Positions 5,932 to 11,123 of a stretch of DNA of 11,123 nucleotides are shown piece by piece. The stretch is from contig CAAGJQ010000144.1 of NCBI GenBank assembly GCA_900770295.1, positions 1-11,123 on the forward strand, written 5' to 3'. Each line of letters starts with the position of its first letter. Within the stretch, counting starts at the first letter, position 1. Under the pieces are notes generated by a model. That model was not told where the DNA came from. It saw nothing but the letters and a program-made list of their open reading frames with translations, and did no database searches. This DNA is from an uncultured Oscillibacter sp. Its GTDB lineage: Bacteria; Bacillota; Clostridia; Oscillospirales; Oscillospiraceae. Both the position numbers and the translations under genes were made by a program.

Positions 5932-6008
5932 TGGTGGACGATACAGGACTCGAACCTGTGACCCCCTGCACGTCAAGCAGGTGCTCTAGCCAGCTGAGCT
6001 AATCGTCC
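5932..6008 (-). tRNA. tRNA-Val (anticodon GAC)
   Basis: The minus strand folds as a full tRNA: acceptor GGACGAT/ATCGTCC, D-arm with AGCTGGCTA, anticodon stem CCTGC/GCAGG with loop TTGACGT (anticodon GAC, valine), and T-arm ACAGG-TTCGAGT-CCTGT. The CCA end is encoded (5934-5932). Its 3' 48 bp (5932-5979) are repeated at 3225-3272, which marks the gene as the target of the small element. The crossover lies in the 3' half, so the gene stays whole after insertion. Confidence 0.97.
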
Positions 6009-6024
6009 GAAGCGGAACAAACAT

Positions 6025-6053
6025 AGATTACACGATAGTCCTGGATTTGTCAA
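6025..6053 (-). promoter_or_regulatory. Promoter of tRNA-Val
   Basis: On the minus strand TTGACA (6053-6048), a 17-base spacer and TAATCT (6030-6025) form a near-consensus sigma-A promoter, ending 16 bases before the first base of the tRNA. Confidence 0.85.
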
Positions 6054-6061
6054 GACTTTTC

Positions 6062-6090
6062 TTGTATTTTTTTTGTTTTTTTGTTATACT
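6062..6090 (+). promoter_or_regulatory. Promoter of the SDR gene
   Basis: TTGTAT (6062-6067) and TATACT (6085-6090) are 17 bases apart in a T-rich stretch, about 32 bases before the ATG at 6123. Confidence 0.7.
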
Positions 6091-6122
6091 GCCTCCAACA
6101 AGATTTGAAAGGACGTGGAGAT

Positions 6123-6857
6123 ATGAAGCAAGCCGCCCTGGTCACCGGCTCCTCCAGGGGAATCGGCCGCGCCATTGCCGCGGAGCTGGCTCGGGAGGGC
6201 TGGGCCGTCTGTGTCAACTATCTGGAACACCGGGAGGCCGCGGAGGAACTGGTGGCCCTCCTGCGGGCCGAAGGCCGGGAGGCCATCGCCGTCCGCGCCG
6301 ACGTCGCGGACCGTGCCGCCGTGGAGGCCATGGTCCAGACGGCCCAGGCGGAGCTGGGGCCCATTGAGCTTCTGGTCAACAACGCCGGCGTCTCCTATCA
6401 GGGACTGTTCCAGGACACCAGCGACGAGACCTGGGACCGCACCATGGCGGTGAACCTCACCGGCGCCCGGAACGCGGTCCGGGCGGTGCTGCCCCACATG
6501 CTCTCGGAGAAGCGTGGCTGCATCGTGAACATCTCCTCCATCTGGGGCCTGCGGGGCGCCAGCTGCGAGGTGGCCTACGCCTGCTCCAAGGCCGCCGTCA
6601 TCGGCCTGACCCGCTCCCTGGCCCTGGAGCTGGCGCCCTCCGGCATCCGGGTCAACTGCGTGGCCCCCGGCTGCATTGAGACGGACATGGTCCGGGTACT
6701 GGGTCAGGAGACCCGGGCCATGCTGGTGGAGGAGACCCCGCTTGGCCGGCTGGGCACACCGGAGGATATCGCCCACGCGGTGGCGTTCTTCGCGTCGGAG
6801 AAGGCCTCCTTCGTGACCGGACAGGTGCTGACCGCCGACGGCGGGTTTATCGGATAG
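6123..6857 (+). CDS. Short-chain dehydrogenase/reductase, FabG-like, 244 aa
   Basis: This is a classical SDR NAD(P)(H)-dependent oxidoreductase, closest in pattern to 3-oxoacyl-ACP reductase (FabG). The Rossmann glycine motif TGSSRGIG is at 8-15, NNAG at 86-89, the active-site asparagine at 111, and the Ser-Tyr-Lys triad at S139, Y152 and K156 (YACSK). The ending ADGGFIG is typical. The length of 244 aa matches FabG. It stands alone, not in a fatty-acid operon, so the substrate may be another sugar, steroid or acyl compound. The start at 6123 has AAAGGA (6108-6113) 9 bases upstream; an upstream in-frame start near 6081 would lie inside the promoter. The neighbouring gene is convergent and shares the terminator. 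Confidence 0.92.
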   Translation: MKQAALVTGSSRGIGRAIAAELAREGWAVCVNYLEHREAAEELVALLRAEGREAIAVRADVADRAAVEAMVQTAQAELGPIELLVNNAGVSYQGLFQDTSDETWDRTMAVNLTGARNAVRAVLPHMLSEKRGCIVNISSIWGLRGASCEVAYACSKAAVIGLTRSLALELAPSGIRVNCVAPGCIETDMVRVLGQETRAMLVEETPLGRLGTPEDIAHAVAFFASEKASFVTGQVLTADGGFIG

Positions 6858-6876
6858 CCCCTCTCCAGATGTCCGC

Positions 6877-6917
6877 AAAAAGCTCCCCGGCGCCTGTTTT
6901 GGCGCCGGGGAGCTTTT
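6877..6917. terminator. Bidirectional terminator between SDR and repressor genes
   Basis: AAAAGCTCCCCGGCGCC (6878-6894) pairs perfectly over 17 bp with GGCGCCGGGGAGCTTTT (6901-6917), loop TGTTTT. A and T runs on both sides let it serve the plus-strand SDR gene and the minus-strand repressor gene. Confidence 0.92.
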
Positions 6918-6919
6918 CC

Positions 6920-7672
6920 TCATGCCTTTCCCGGCAGGGGCAGGGTGTGGAGGATCACTCTGCCGAAGCAGGCCAGAGTCCGCCCGCTGGAGGGGCCGAA
7001 GACCACGTCCGCGTCCGCCCTGGCCCGGTTCAGGGAGAACAGATAGACCACCCCCGCCGGGTCCTTGTAGTACTGCTTGCACAGCATGTCGCCATCCACG
7101 TAGAAAACGCCCACGTCGCCGTCCTGCAGCGGGTCCCGGTTCACATAGGCCACAGAGCCGTCGGCGATGAAGGGCTCCATGGAGTCCCCCTGGATGCGGA
7201 CGGCGAACTCCGCCGCCTGGGGCACATCGTCGGTGACGGGGATATAGTCGAAGTCCTCCCCGAACACCGGCGCCGCGTAGCCCGCCGCCGCGGGGCTGCG
7301 GTACAGGGGGATGAGCCTGGGCTCCTGCTCCGCGCCGCCGGCCTCCAGGTCGTCCCGGTAGGCGCAGAGGGCGTCCACCACGGAGCGCACCGTCTCCCGC
7401 CCCAGGGGCGACAGGCCCCGGTAGCGGTCCACCAGCTGCTTTTCGCTCTGGGTCAGCACCTGCCCGCCGGCGCGGAAGCTGTCCTGAAACAGGCTGTTGG
7501 GATCGGTGTCCAGACAGTCAAACAGGCGGAGCATGACCTCCTCCTTTGGGAAGCTGATCCCTGCCTCGTAATTGCCGACGGTGGACTGGGACACGCCCAG
7601 CAATTTCGCCAGCGCCGCCTGGGACAGGCCCAGCTGTTCCCGGCGCTCCTGCATACGCTTTCCAAAATTCAT
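6920..7672 (-). CDS. XRE/S24 self-cleaving repressor (LexA/HdiR/CI-like), 250 aa
   Basis: This is a two-domain repressor. An XRE helix-turn-helix (about residues 4-60, QERREQLGLSQAALAKLLGVSQSTVGNYEAG) joins a linker and a C-terminal S24 peptidase domain (about 125-245). The cleavage site is Ala130-Gly131 (AAAGYAAP), the nucleophile is S164 (GDSMEPFI) and the general base is K199 (MLCKQYY), so RecA-stimulated self-cleavage is expected. The length and XRE domain fit HdiR or phage CI-like repressors more than LexA, whose N-terminal domain is a winged helix. The start at 7672 has GGGAG about 8 bases upstream. Three identical palindromes upstream are likely operators. No phage structural gene is adjacent, so it may be a host stress regulator or a prophage relic. 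Confidence 0.9.
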   Translation of the reverse strand: MNFGKRMQERREQLGLSQAALAKLLGVSQSTVGNYEAGISFPKEEVMLRLFDCLDTDPNSLFQDSFRAGGQVLTQSEKQLVDRYRGLSPLGRETVRSVVDALCAYRDDLEAGGAEQEPRLIPLYRSPAAAGYAAPVFGEDFDYIPVTDDVPQAAEFAVRIQGDSMEPFIADGSVAYVNRDPLQDGDVGVFYVDGDMLCKQYYKDPAGVVYLFSLNRARADADVVFGPSSGRTLACFGRVILHTLPLPGKA

Positions 7673-7699
7673 GTCCGCTTCTCCCTCTGTTTTTCTTTC

Positions 7700-7728
7700 A
7701 TCATACCCAGTTTTACTGGTCGCGTCAA
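7700..7728 (-). promoter_or_regulatory. Promoter of the S24 repressor gene
   Basis: On the minus strand TTGACG (7728-7723), 17 bases, TATGAT (7705-7700) lie 27 bases before the ATG. The spacer contains the dyad CCAGT-TTT-ACTGG (7707-7719), and a 19-bp palindrome (7735-7753) sits just upstream of the -35 box. Both suit autoregulation. Confidence 0.8.
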
Positions 7729-7734
7729 TATTTT

Positions 7735-7753
7735 TTAACAAGAATCTTGTTAA
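7735..7753. promoter_or_regulatory. Operator-like palindrome 1
   Basis: TTAACAAGAATCTTGTTAA is a perfect 9-1-9 palindrome, 6 bases upstream of the repressor's -35 box. Its 15-bp core AACAAGANTCTTGTT recurs at 7798-7812 and 7828-7842. Confidence 0.75.
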
Positions 7754-7758
7754 CCCTC

Positions 7759-7787
7759 TTGACTTTATCGAACATATGTGCTATTTT
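7759..7787 (+). promoter_or_regulatory. Divergent promoter with LexA-box-like core and no gene behind it
   Basis: TTGACT (7759-7764), 17 bases, TATTTT (7782-7787). The spacer holds CGAACATATGTGC, close to the Gram-positive SOS box (CGAAC-4-GTTCG). No coding frame with a ribosome site follows before the terminator at 7861-7890. The plus-strand product, if any, would be a short RNA. Confidence 0.45.
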
Positions 7788-7797
7788 AATTTTTGTA

Positions 7798-7812
7798 AAC
7801 AAGATTCTTGTT
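7798..7812. promoter_or_regulatory. Operator-like palindrome 2
   Basis: AACAAGATTCTTGTT is a perfect 7-1-7 palindrome. Its centre at 7805 is 61 bp from that of palindrome 1, close to six helical turns. Confidence 0.7.
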
Positions 7813-7827
7813 ATTTCTTTATTATTA

Positions 7828-7842
7828 AACAAGATTCTTGTT
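7828..7842. promoter_or_regulatory. Operator-like palindrome 3
   Basis: AACAAGATTCTTGTT is identical to palindrome 2. Its centre at 7835 is 30 bp from it, close to three helical turns, so all three sites may face the same side of the DNA. Confidence 0.7.
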
Positions 7843-7856
7843 TGGCACTCTGCCGC

Positions 7857-7890
7857 AGAAAAACAGCTCCGTCGTTCGGCGGAGCTGTTT
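7857..7890 (-). terminator. Terminator of fbp
   Basis: AAACAGCTCCGTCG (7861-7874) pairs with CGGCGGAGCTGTTT (7877-7890), one G-T pair and a tight loop. On the minus strand it ends in a run of five T (7863-7859), 35 bases after the fbp stop codon. Confidence 0.85.
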
Positions 7891-7924
7891 GGCGGGGCTT
7901 GCGTGTCTGACTGCCGGGCAGGGC

Positions 7925-9916
7925 TCACTCGTCGTGGTTCTCGGTGACGGCGCCGGCGCGGTAGGCGTCCAGCAGGCGCCGCAGGTCGTCGGCCTGGGCC
8001 TGCAGCTTCCGGCCCACATCCGTCTCCGCGATCTTCACCCGGGACTCCATCCGCTCAAAGATCAGAGAGTCGTTGGCGATGTCGTGGTTGTTGTAAATGG
8101 CGTCCCGGCTGCCGCCGAAGGGCTGGTGGGAGACGATGCGGATGTTCCGGGAGTTGTAGATCAGCGTGTAGCCCGCGATGCCGCTGGTGGCCTGGTAGGC
8201 CTTGCAGAAGCCGCCGTCGATGACGATCAGCCTGCCGCCGCCCTTGATGGGGCTCTCGCCCTTCTTGGCCTTGACGGGGATGTGGCCGTTGATGATGTGG
8301 CAGTGGGGGCCCTCCAGGCCGAACTCCCGCAGCAGCATCTCGCACACGGCGGGGTCGTTGTACAGCGTGTAGTAGGCGTTCTTCGGCTCCGTCCAGGCGC
8401 TCTCGTCCCGGATCAGCCGCCGCTCGAAGGTGGTCATCCGGTCCCGGCCGAAGATAGGGCTGTCCCGTCCGGCCCACAGCCACCACAAAAAGTCCATGCC
8501 GAACTGCCGCTCCCGGGAGCCCGGCGCGTCGTAATAGGCCTTGCGGGCGGTCTTTTCGGCGTAGTCCAAAAACTCCCGGCCGGAGCGCTCCTTGCCGCCG
8601 ATGGTGAAGGTCTGGAGGGAGCCGTCCTCCCGCATGGGGATGCAGCCGTGGAACAGCAGATTGCCGTTGAACACCTTGTACAACCCGCCCTTGGAGTACA
8701 GGAAGCGCACGTGCTTTTGCAGCTTCTCGCTGCGGCGGAAGGACGTGGTCAGCTGGTCGATGACGTGGTTCTCCTCCGGGGTCAGGGCGTAGGGGTCCGC
8801 CGGGTCCACCGTGGGGAAGTCGCAGTCCTCCAGCGGATAGGTGGTGCCGCCGATGGTGATGGACTTGCTCTCGTAGTCGATCTTGTCCAGCAGCAGGCGG
8901 TCCTCCATGCCGAACTCCGGGTGGCGGATGATCTTCTGGCCCTCCAGCTTGAAGAGAATGACGGTGATGGCCTTGTGCATCCGGGCGGAGAGGAGTTTGT
9001 CCTTCTCCGTATACTGGTCGGCGTCCGGTCCCGTCAGCTTCACGGCGAAGCGGTGGGTGTCGCAGTCCTTGTAGACCTCGTTGGCGAAGATGGACAGGGG
9101 GCGCAGGGAGATGCCGTAGCCGGTCTCGATGACCTCCAGGTTGTTGTAGTGGATGGAGTTGGCCAGCACGGTGGCCACCAGCGTCCGGGAGCCGGAGGCG
9201 GCGCCCATCCACAAAATGTCGTGGTTGCCCCACTGGATGTCCACGCTGTGGTAGTCCAGCAGGGAGTCCATGACGATATCCGCCCGGGGGCCCCGGTCAA
9301 AGATGTCGCCCACGATGTGCAGGTGGTCCACCGCCAGGCGCTTGATGACGCCGGACACCGCCTCGATGAAGCCGGGGGCCTGGCCGATGCCGATGATGGT
9401 GTTGATGATGTTCTCGTAGTAATCCCGCTTGTCGGTCTCCTCGTAGTGGGTGTGGAGCAGCTCGTCGATGATGTAGGCGTAGTCCTTGGGCAGAGCCTTT
9501 CTCACCTTGGAGCGGGTGTACTTGGAGGACACCCAGCGGCAGACTTCAATGAGCCGGTGGAGGGTGATCTGGTACCACTCGTCCAGATCCTTTACCTCCT
9601 GCTCCACCAGGGCCAGCTTTTCCTTGGGGTAATAGATGAGCGTGGCCAGCTCATCCCGGTCGTGCCGGGACATGCTGGTGCCGAACAGCTCGTCCAGCTT
9701 CTCCTTGACCACGCCGGAACAGGAGTTCAGAATGTGCAGAAACGCCTCGTATTCTCCGTGGATATCGGAGATGAAGTGCTCCGTGCCCTTCGGCAGGTTC
9801 ATGATCGCCTGCAGGTTGATGATCTCCGTGCTGGCGGCCTGGATGGTGGGGTACTGTTTGGCCAGCAGCTGCAAATAACGCAGCTCCTCCGGCTTGAAGG
9901 TCTTTTTGGTCTTCAT
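7925..9916 (-). CDS. fbp: Fructose-1,6-bisphosphatase, class III, 663 aa
   Basis: This cytoplasmic gluconeogenic enzyme hydrolyses fructose 1,6-bisphosphate to fructose 6-phosphate and phosphate. It belongs to the class III family found in Firmicutes (B. subtilis Fbp is about 670 aa). The metallophosphatase motifs are in order: SDIHGEYEAF (50-59) with D51 and H53, GDIFDRG (203-209), GNHD (230-233), and near the C-terminus VIDGGFCKAYQ followed by GIAGYTL. The ATG at 9916 is chosen because AAGGAGG lies 5 bases before it and the family sequence (FKPEELRYLQLLAKQYPT) begins there; the frame stays open further upstream but crosses the promoter. The gene is monocistronic, with its own promoter and terminator. 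Confidence 0.97.
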   Translation of the reverse strand: MKTKKTFKPEELRYLQLLAKQYPTIQAASTEIINLQAIMNLPKGTEHFISDIHGEYEAFLHILNSCSGVVKEKLDELFGTSMSRHDRDELATLIYYPKEKLALVEQEVKDLDEWYQITLHRLIEVCRWVSSKYTRSKVRKALPKDYAYIIDELLHTHYEETDKRDYYENIINTIIGIGQAPGFIEAVSGVIKRLAVDHLHIVGDIFDRGPRADIVMDSLLDYHSVDIQWGNHDILWMGAASGSRTLVATVLANSIHYNNLEVIETGYGISLRPLSIFANEVYKDCDTHRFAVKLTGPDADQYTEKDKLLSARMHKAITVILFKLEGQKIIRHPEFGMEDRLLLDKIDYESKSITIGGTTYPLEDCDFPTVDPADPYALTPEENHVIDQLTTSFRRSEKLQKHVRFLYSKGGLYKVFNGNLLFHGCIPMREDGSLQTFTIGGKERSGREFLDYAEKTARKAYYDAPGSRERQFGMDFLWWLWAGRDSPIFGRDRMTTFERRLIRDESAWTEPKNAYYTLYNDPAVCEMLLREFGLEGPHCHIINGHIPVKAKKGESPIKGGGRLIVIDGGFCKAYQATSGIAGYTLIYNSRNIRIVSHQPFGGSRDAIYNNHDIANDSLIFERMESRVKIAETDVGRKLQAQADDLRRLLDAYRAGAVTENHDE

Positions 9917-9962
9917 GGCAGCCTCCTTCTGGGGAAACCTCCCCGGAAATTGATCCATCATC

Positions 9963-9985
9963 GTCCGGCGCTCCGGGCGCCGGAC
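9963..9985 (-). promoter_or_regulatory. Hairpin in the fbp leader
   Basis: GTCCGGCGC (9963-9971) pairs perfectly with GCGCCGGAC (9977-9985) around a 5-base loop. It lies in the predicted 5' untranslated region of fbp, between promoter and ribosome site. No T-run follows on the minus strand, so it more likely affects mRNA stability or protein binding than termination. Confidence 0.5.
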
Positions 9986-9990
9986 ACTTG

Positions 9991-10005
9991 TCCTCAATAT
10001 GAGGA
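9991..10005. promoter_or_regulatory. Dyad at the fbp transcription start
   Basis: TCCTCA-ATA-TGAGGA is a perfect 6-3-6 inverted repeat. It overlaps the 3' part of the -10 box and the expected start point, where a repressor would block transcription. Confidence 0.45.
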
Positions 10006-10030
10006 TACGTCTTGCGCGGGCCGAAGTCAA
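10002..10030 (-). promoter_or_regulatory. Promoter of fbp
   Basis: On the minus strand TTGACT (10030-10025), 17 bases, TATCCT (10007-10002). It lies 86 bases upstream of the fbp ATG. Confidence 0.65.
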
Positions 10031-10178
10031 GGCGGCAGAGTCCCAGATTTTGGTGTTCCGCCTCCGGCGGGCCATGCTCCATTTTGCGGTCTTTCAGTTC
10101 TGTTTTCCCCATTTTTTCAGAAAAGCCGGTAGGAATACTGTCCTTTTCGTCCGTAAAAAGCGGAATGGGCCAGAGACA

Positions 10179-10210
10179 GCAAAAACGTCCAGTCTCTCGA
10201 CTGGACGTTT
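10179..10210 (-). terminator. Terminator behind the tRNA-Tyr 3' fragment
   Basis: AAACGTCCAGTC (10183-10194) pairs perfectly with GACTGGACGTTT (10199-10210), loop TCTC, followed on the minus strand by TTTTT counting the last stem bases. It directly abuts the CCA end of the truncated tRNA-Tyr and is its original terminator. It may also protect fbp from transcription entering from the prophage. Confidence 0.88.
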
Positions 10211-10270
10211 GGTGGGGGAAGGTGGATTCGAACCACCGAAGTCAGTGACAACAGATTTACAGTCTGTGCC
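10210..10270 (-). pseudogene. Truncated tRNA-Tyr (GTA), 3' part, probable attachment site
   Basis: The minus strand shows the anticodon stem-loop ACAGA-CTGTAAA-TCTGT (anticodon GTA, tyrosine), a long variable arm, the T-arm GGTGG-TTCGAAT-CCACC, the acceptor 3' strand TTCCCCC and A-CCA. No D-arm or 5' acceptor strand (GGGGGAA) follows upstream as far as the next gene, so the 5' half is missing. Loss of the 5' part with a perfect 3' part is the mark of integration in a tRNA gene, with the intact copy expected at the far end of the element to the right. Confidence 0.85.
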
Positions 10271-10311
10271 AAATCATTGCGGCGCAATGGATTGAAAGTC
10301 AATTTGTATCA

Positions 10312-10332
10312 TTTGACGATACTTTGACGATA
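10312..10332. repeat. Tandem repeat TTTGACGATA x2
   Basis: TTTGACGATA occurs at 10312-10321 and 10323-10332, with an 11-bp period. It lies about 45 bp inside the probable attachment site. Phased repeats of this size next to an attachment core are candidates for arm-type integrase sites. Confidence 0.4.
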
Positions 10333-10347
10333 GTTTTTGATACGGTG

Positions 10348-10376
10348 TTGACTTTATGGAACATTCGATTTATTTT
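10348..10376 (+). promoter_or_regulatory. Promoter of the 86-aa orphan gene
   Basis: TTGACT (10348-10353), 17 bases, TATTTT (10371-10376), 46 bases before the ATG. The first 17 bases match the promoter at 7759 at 16 positions (TTGACTTTATnGAACAT), including a GAACAT half of a LexA-type box. Confidence 0.65.
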
Positions 10377-10422
10377 CAGATCAAAAGAAAGCCCAATATA
10401 GATAGAAAGAGAGAGGGCCGAA

Positions 10423-10683
10423 ATGGATCTGGAAACCATAAAGAACATCATGGACAACTACTACCAGTATATCATGATATCATCGTTGAAGTATGCAACA
10501 GGAATTGGAACATATGCCAGTTATGATATCGCCGCCTTCGATATCTTCCATCGGCGTATCGATGATATTGTTTTTGATGTCACAGCTGATAGAAACAAAG
10601 CGCTTCGTATTATCGAAAAATTCAACAGATATCAGCTCTCACCAATCCATCTGGAAGAAGCAATACTTGATGCGATTGTGTAA
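10423..10683 (+). CDS. Hypothetical protein, 86 aa, probable prophage accessory gene
   Basis: I do not recognise a family. The protein is small, soluble-looking, mixed in charge and predicted mainly helical; it starts MDLETIKNIMDNYYQYIM and ends with two helix-like stretches (RNKALRIIEKFNRYQL and IHLEEAILDAIV). There is no signal peptide or transmembrane segment. The ATG at 10423 has GAGAGG 6 bases upstream, and the gene has its own promoter and terminator, so it is a stand-alone unit. Its base composition is clearly more AT-rich than fbp or the endolysin. A single gene with its own promoter and terminator at the end of a prophage fits a moron gene expressed from the lysogen. Confidence 0.7.
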   Translation: MDLETIKNIMDNYYQYIMISSLKYATGIGTYASYDIAAFDIFHRRIDDIVFDVTADRNKALRIIEKFNRYQLSPIHLEEAILDAIV

Positions 10684-10689
10684 TTTGAA

Positions 10690-10720
10690 AGCCCCGGGCT
10701 ATAAACAGCTCGGGGCTCTT
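10690..10720. terminator. Terminator between the orphan gene and the endolysin
   Basis: AGCCCCGGGC (10690-10699) pairs with GCTCGGGGCT (10708-10717) over 10 bp with one G-T pair, loop TATAAACA. It starts seven bases after the orphan gene's stop. It is flanked by AAA on the left and CTT on the right, and probably serves both convergent genes. Confidence 0.75.
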
Positions 10721-10727
10721 GCTATTA

Positions 10728-11123
10728 TTACTGAACCGCGGGGGTAAGCCCTGCCGCCCGGAGTTTGGCATCAAACCCGCCGCCGCGGTAGACGAACATC
10801 AGCGTCCGCACCTGCTCATGGGTCAGGTTGATGACGTCGCCGTTTCCGGTGGGGTCGCTGCCGTCGCCCTGGATAATGCCCGCGTCCATCAACTTCTCGA
10901 TGGTGGGCCGGAACTTCTCCGGCACGTCCTTCAAGTACTTGTAGGTCACCACATCCTCGTCCTCCTTTTTCTCGATGTCATAGGCCGGGCGGAAGGCGCC
11001 CAGGATCACCTTGTTGCTGCGGATCCGGCGCTGCACCTGTCCGCCGTTTGCGTCGTTTTCGGCGCCGGTATTCCCCTCGATGGCCATGATACCGCCGCCA
11101 GCAGGCTGCTCCACAATGCCGCA
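10728..11123 (-). CDS. C-terminal part of a CHAP-type phage endolysin (partial)
   Basis: The reading frame is open to the window edge, so the N-terminus is missing. The first visible residues (CGIVEQPAGG ... MAIEGNTG) match the end of a CHAP cysteine-histidine amidase/endopeptidase domain, where an HxGIVE strand carries the catalytic histidine and the EGN segment follows. Then comes AFRPAY, the usual domain end. The last 75 residues (YLKDVPEKFRPTIEKLMDAGIIQGDG ... LNLTHEQVRTLMFVYRGG type) resemble an SLH-like cell-wall-binding segment found in Clostridia phage lysins. The enzyme would cut peptidoglycan during phage release. It could also be a host wall hydrolase, but the tRNA attachment site nearby favours a prophage. 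Confidence 0.65.
   Translation of the reverse strand, partial: CGIVEQPAGGGIMAIEGNTGAENDANGGQVQRRIRSNKVILGAFRPAYDIEKKEDEDVVTYKYLKDVPEKFRPTIEKLMDAGIIQGDGSDPTGNGDVINLTHEQVRTLMFVYRGGGFDAKLRAAGLTPAVQ

Larger units (their letters stand above)
3225..5979. mobile_element. Minimal integrated element in tRNA-Val (int, HUH rep, XRE repressor)
   Basis: Two identical 48-bp copies of the tRNA-Val 3' part, 2,707 bp apart, enclose three genes: integrase (18 bp inside the left repeat), HUH replication initiator and a divergent XRE regulator. Recombination between the repeats would release a 2,707-bp circle and leave an intact tRNA-Val. The element brings its own terminator next to the tRNA, so the tRNA gene stays functional. 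No mobilisation, capsid or packaging gene is visible. It is best described as an integrative rolling-circle plasmid or satellite-like element. The logic recalls actinomycete integrative elements such as pSAM2, but with far fewer genes. Confidence 0.85.
10210..11123. mobile_element. Lysis-gene end of a prophage in tRNA-Tyr (partial)
   Basis: A tRNA-Tyr 3' fragment, tandem short repeats, a small AT-richer orphan gene and the end of a CHAP-type endolysin follow each other up to the window edge. Prophages in tRNA genes typically have their integrase at one end and lysis or accessory genes at the other. The rest lies to the right, so the class is not proven. Confidence 0.6.

Noticed and set aside
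6084..7082. Minus-strand open frame over the SDR gene
   Set aside because: It is antisense to an SDR gene with all motifs and crosses the bidirectional terminator at 6877-6917.
6920..7672. Classical LexA
   Set aside because: The N-terminal domain is an XRE type and the protein is about 50 residues longer than LexA. HdiR or CI-like is the better fit.
7838..10132. Very long plus-strand open frame over fbp
   Set aside because: It is exactly antisense to a clear fructose-1,6-bisphosphatase. The product is a monotonous Val/Leu/Gly/Asp-rich sequence typical of the mirror frame of a GC-rich gene.
10210..10290. Intact tRNA-Tyr gene
   Set aside because: The 5' acceptor strand and D-arm are missing; only the part from the anticodon arm to CCA is present.
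1..11123. CRISPR array, defence operon or insertion sequence with a DDE transposase
   Set aside because: I saw no regularly spaced repeats, no cas, nuclease or toxin-antitoxin signature, and no DDE transposase reading frame.

Overview
The window looks like a piece of chromosome from a moderately GC-rich, gut-type Clostridia (Oscillospiraceae/Ruminococcaceae-like) bacterium. The reasons are strong AGGAGG-type ribosome sites, a class III fructose-1,6-bisphosphatase, Tn916-like recombination genes and Gram-positive promoter spacing. The genus is an inference. Two tRNA loci, both on the minus strand, have served as integration targets, and three mobile elements or parts of them surround a short stretch of host genes.

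Left region (1-3272) is the end of a larger integrative element that runs off the window. It carries a 306-aa tyrosine recombinase, an overlapping 64-aa excisionase-like protein and a 440-aa Tn916-type integrase whose 3' end faces a 48-bp copy of the 3' part of tRNA-Val. A long structured hairpin sits directly before the integrase ribosome site.

Centre-left (3225-5979) is the most interesting part: a very small, apparently complete integrated element with a 2,707-bp repeat period. It is bounded by two identical 48-bp copies of the tRNA-Val 3' part, the right one belonging to an intact tRNA-Val(GAC) gene. It encodes a HUH rolling-circle replication initiator, a tyrosine integrase joined to it by an ATGA stop/start overlap, a divergent XRE-family repressor, and about 420 bp of hairpin-rich DNA between them that probably holds the origin and control sites. 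No relaxase, capsid or resistance gene is visible.

Host segment (5932-10180) contains tRNA-Val with its own promoter and terminator, an SDR oxidoreductase of the FabG type, a convergent LexA/HdiR-like self-cleaving repressor, and class III fructose-1,6-bisphosphatase. Three copies of one 15-bp palindrome lie upstream of the repressor. They are spaced by near-whole helical turns and are probable operators.

Right region (10182-11123) begins with the 3' part of a tRNA-Tyr gene that lacks its 5' half, preceded by its terminator. It is followed by tandem short repeats, a small orphan gene with its own promoter, and the C-terminal end of a CHAP-type endolysin entering from the right. This is best read as the lysis-gene end of a prophage inserted in tRNA-Tyr.
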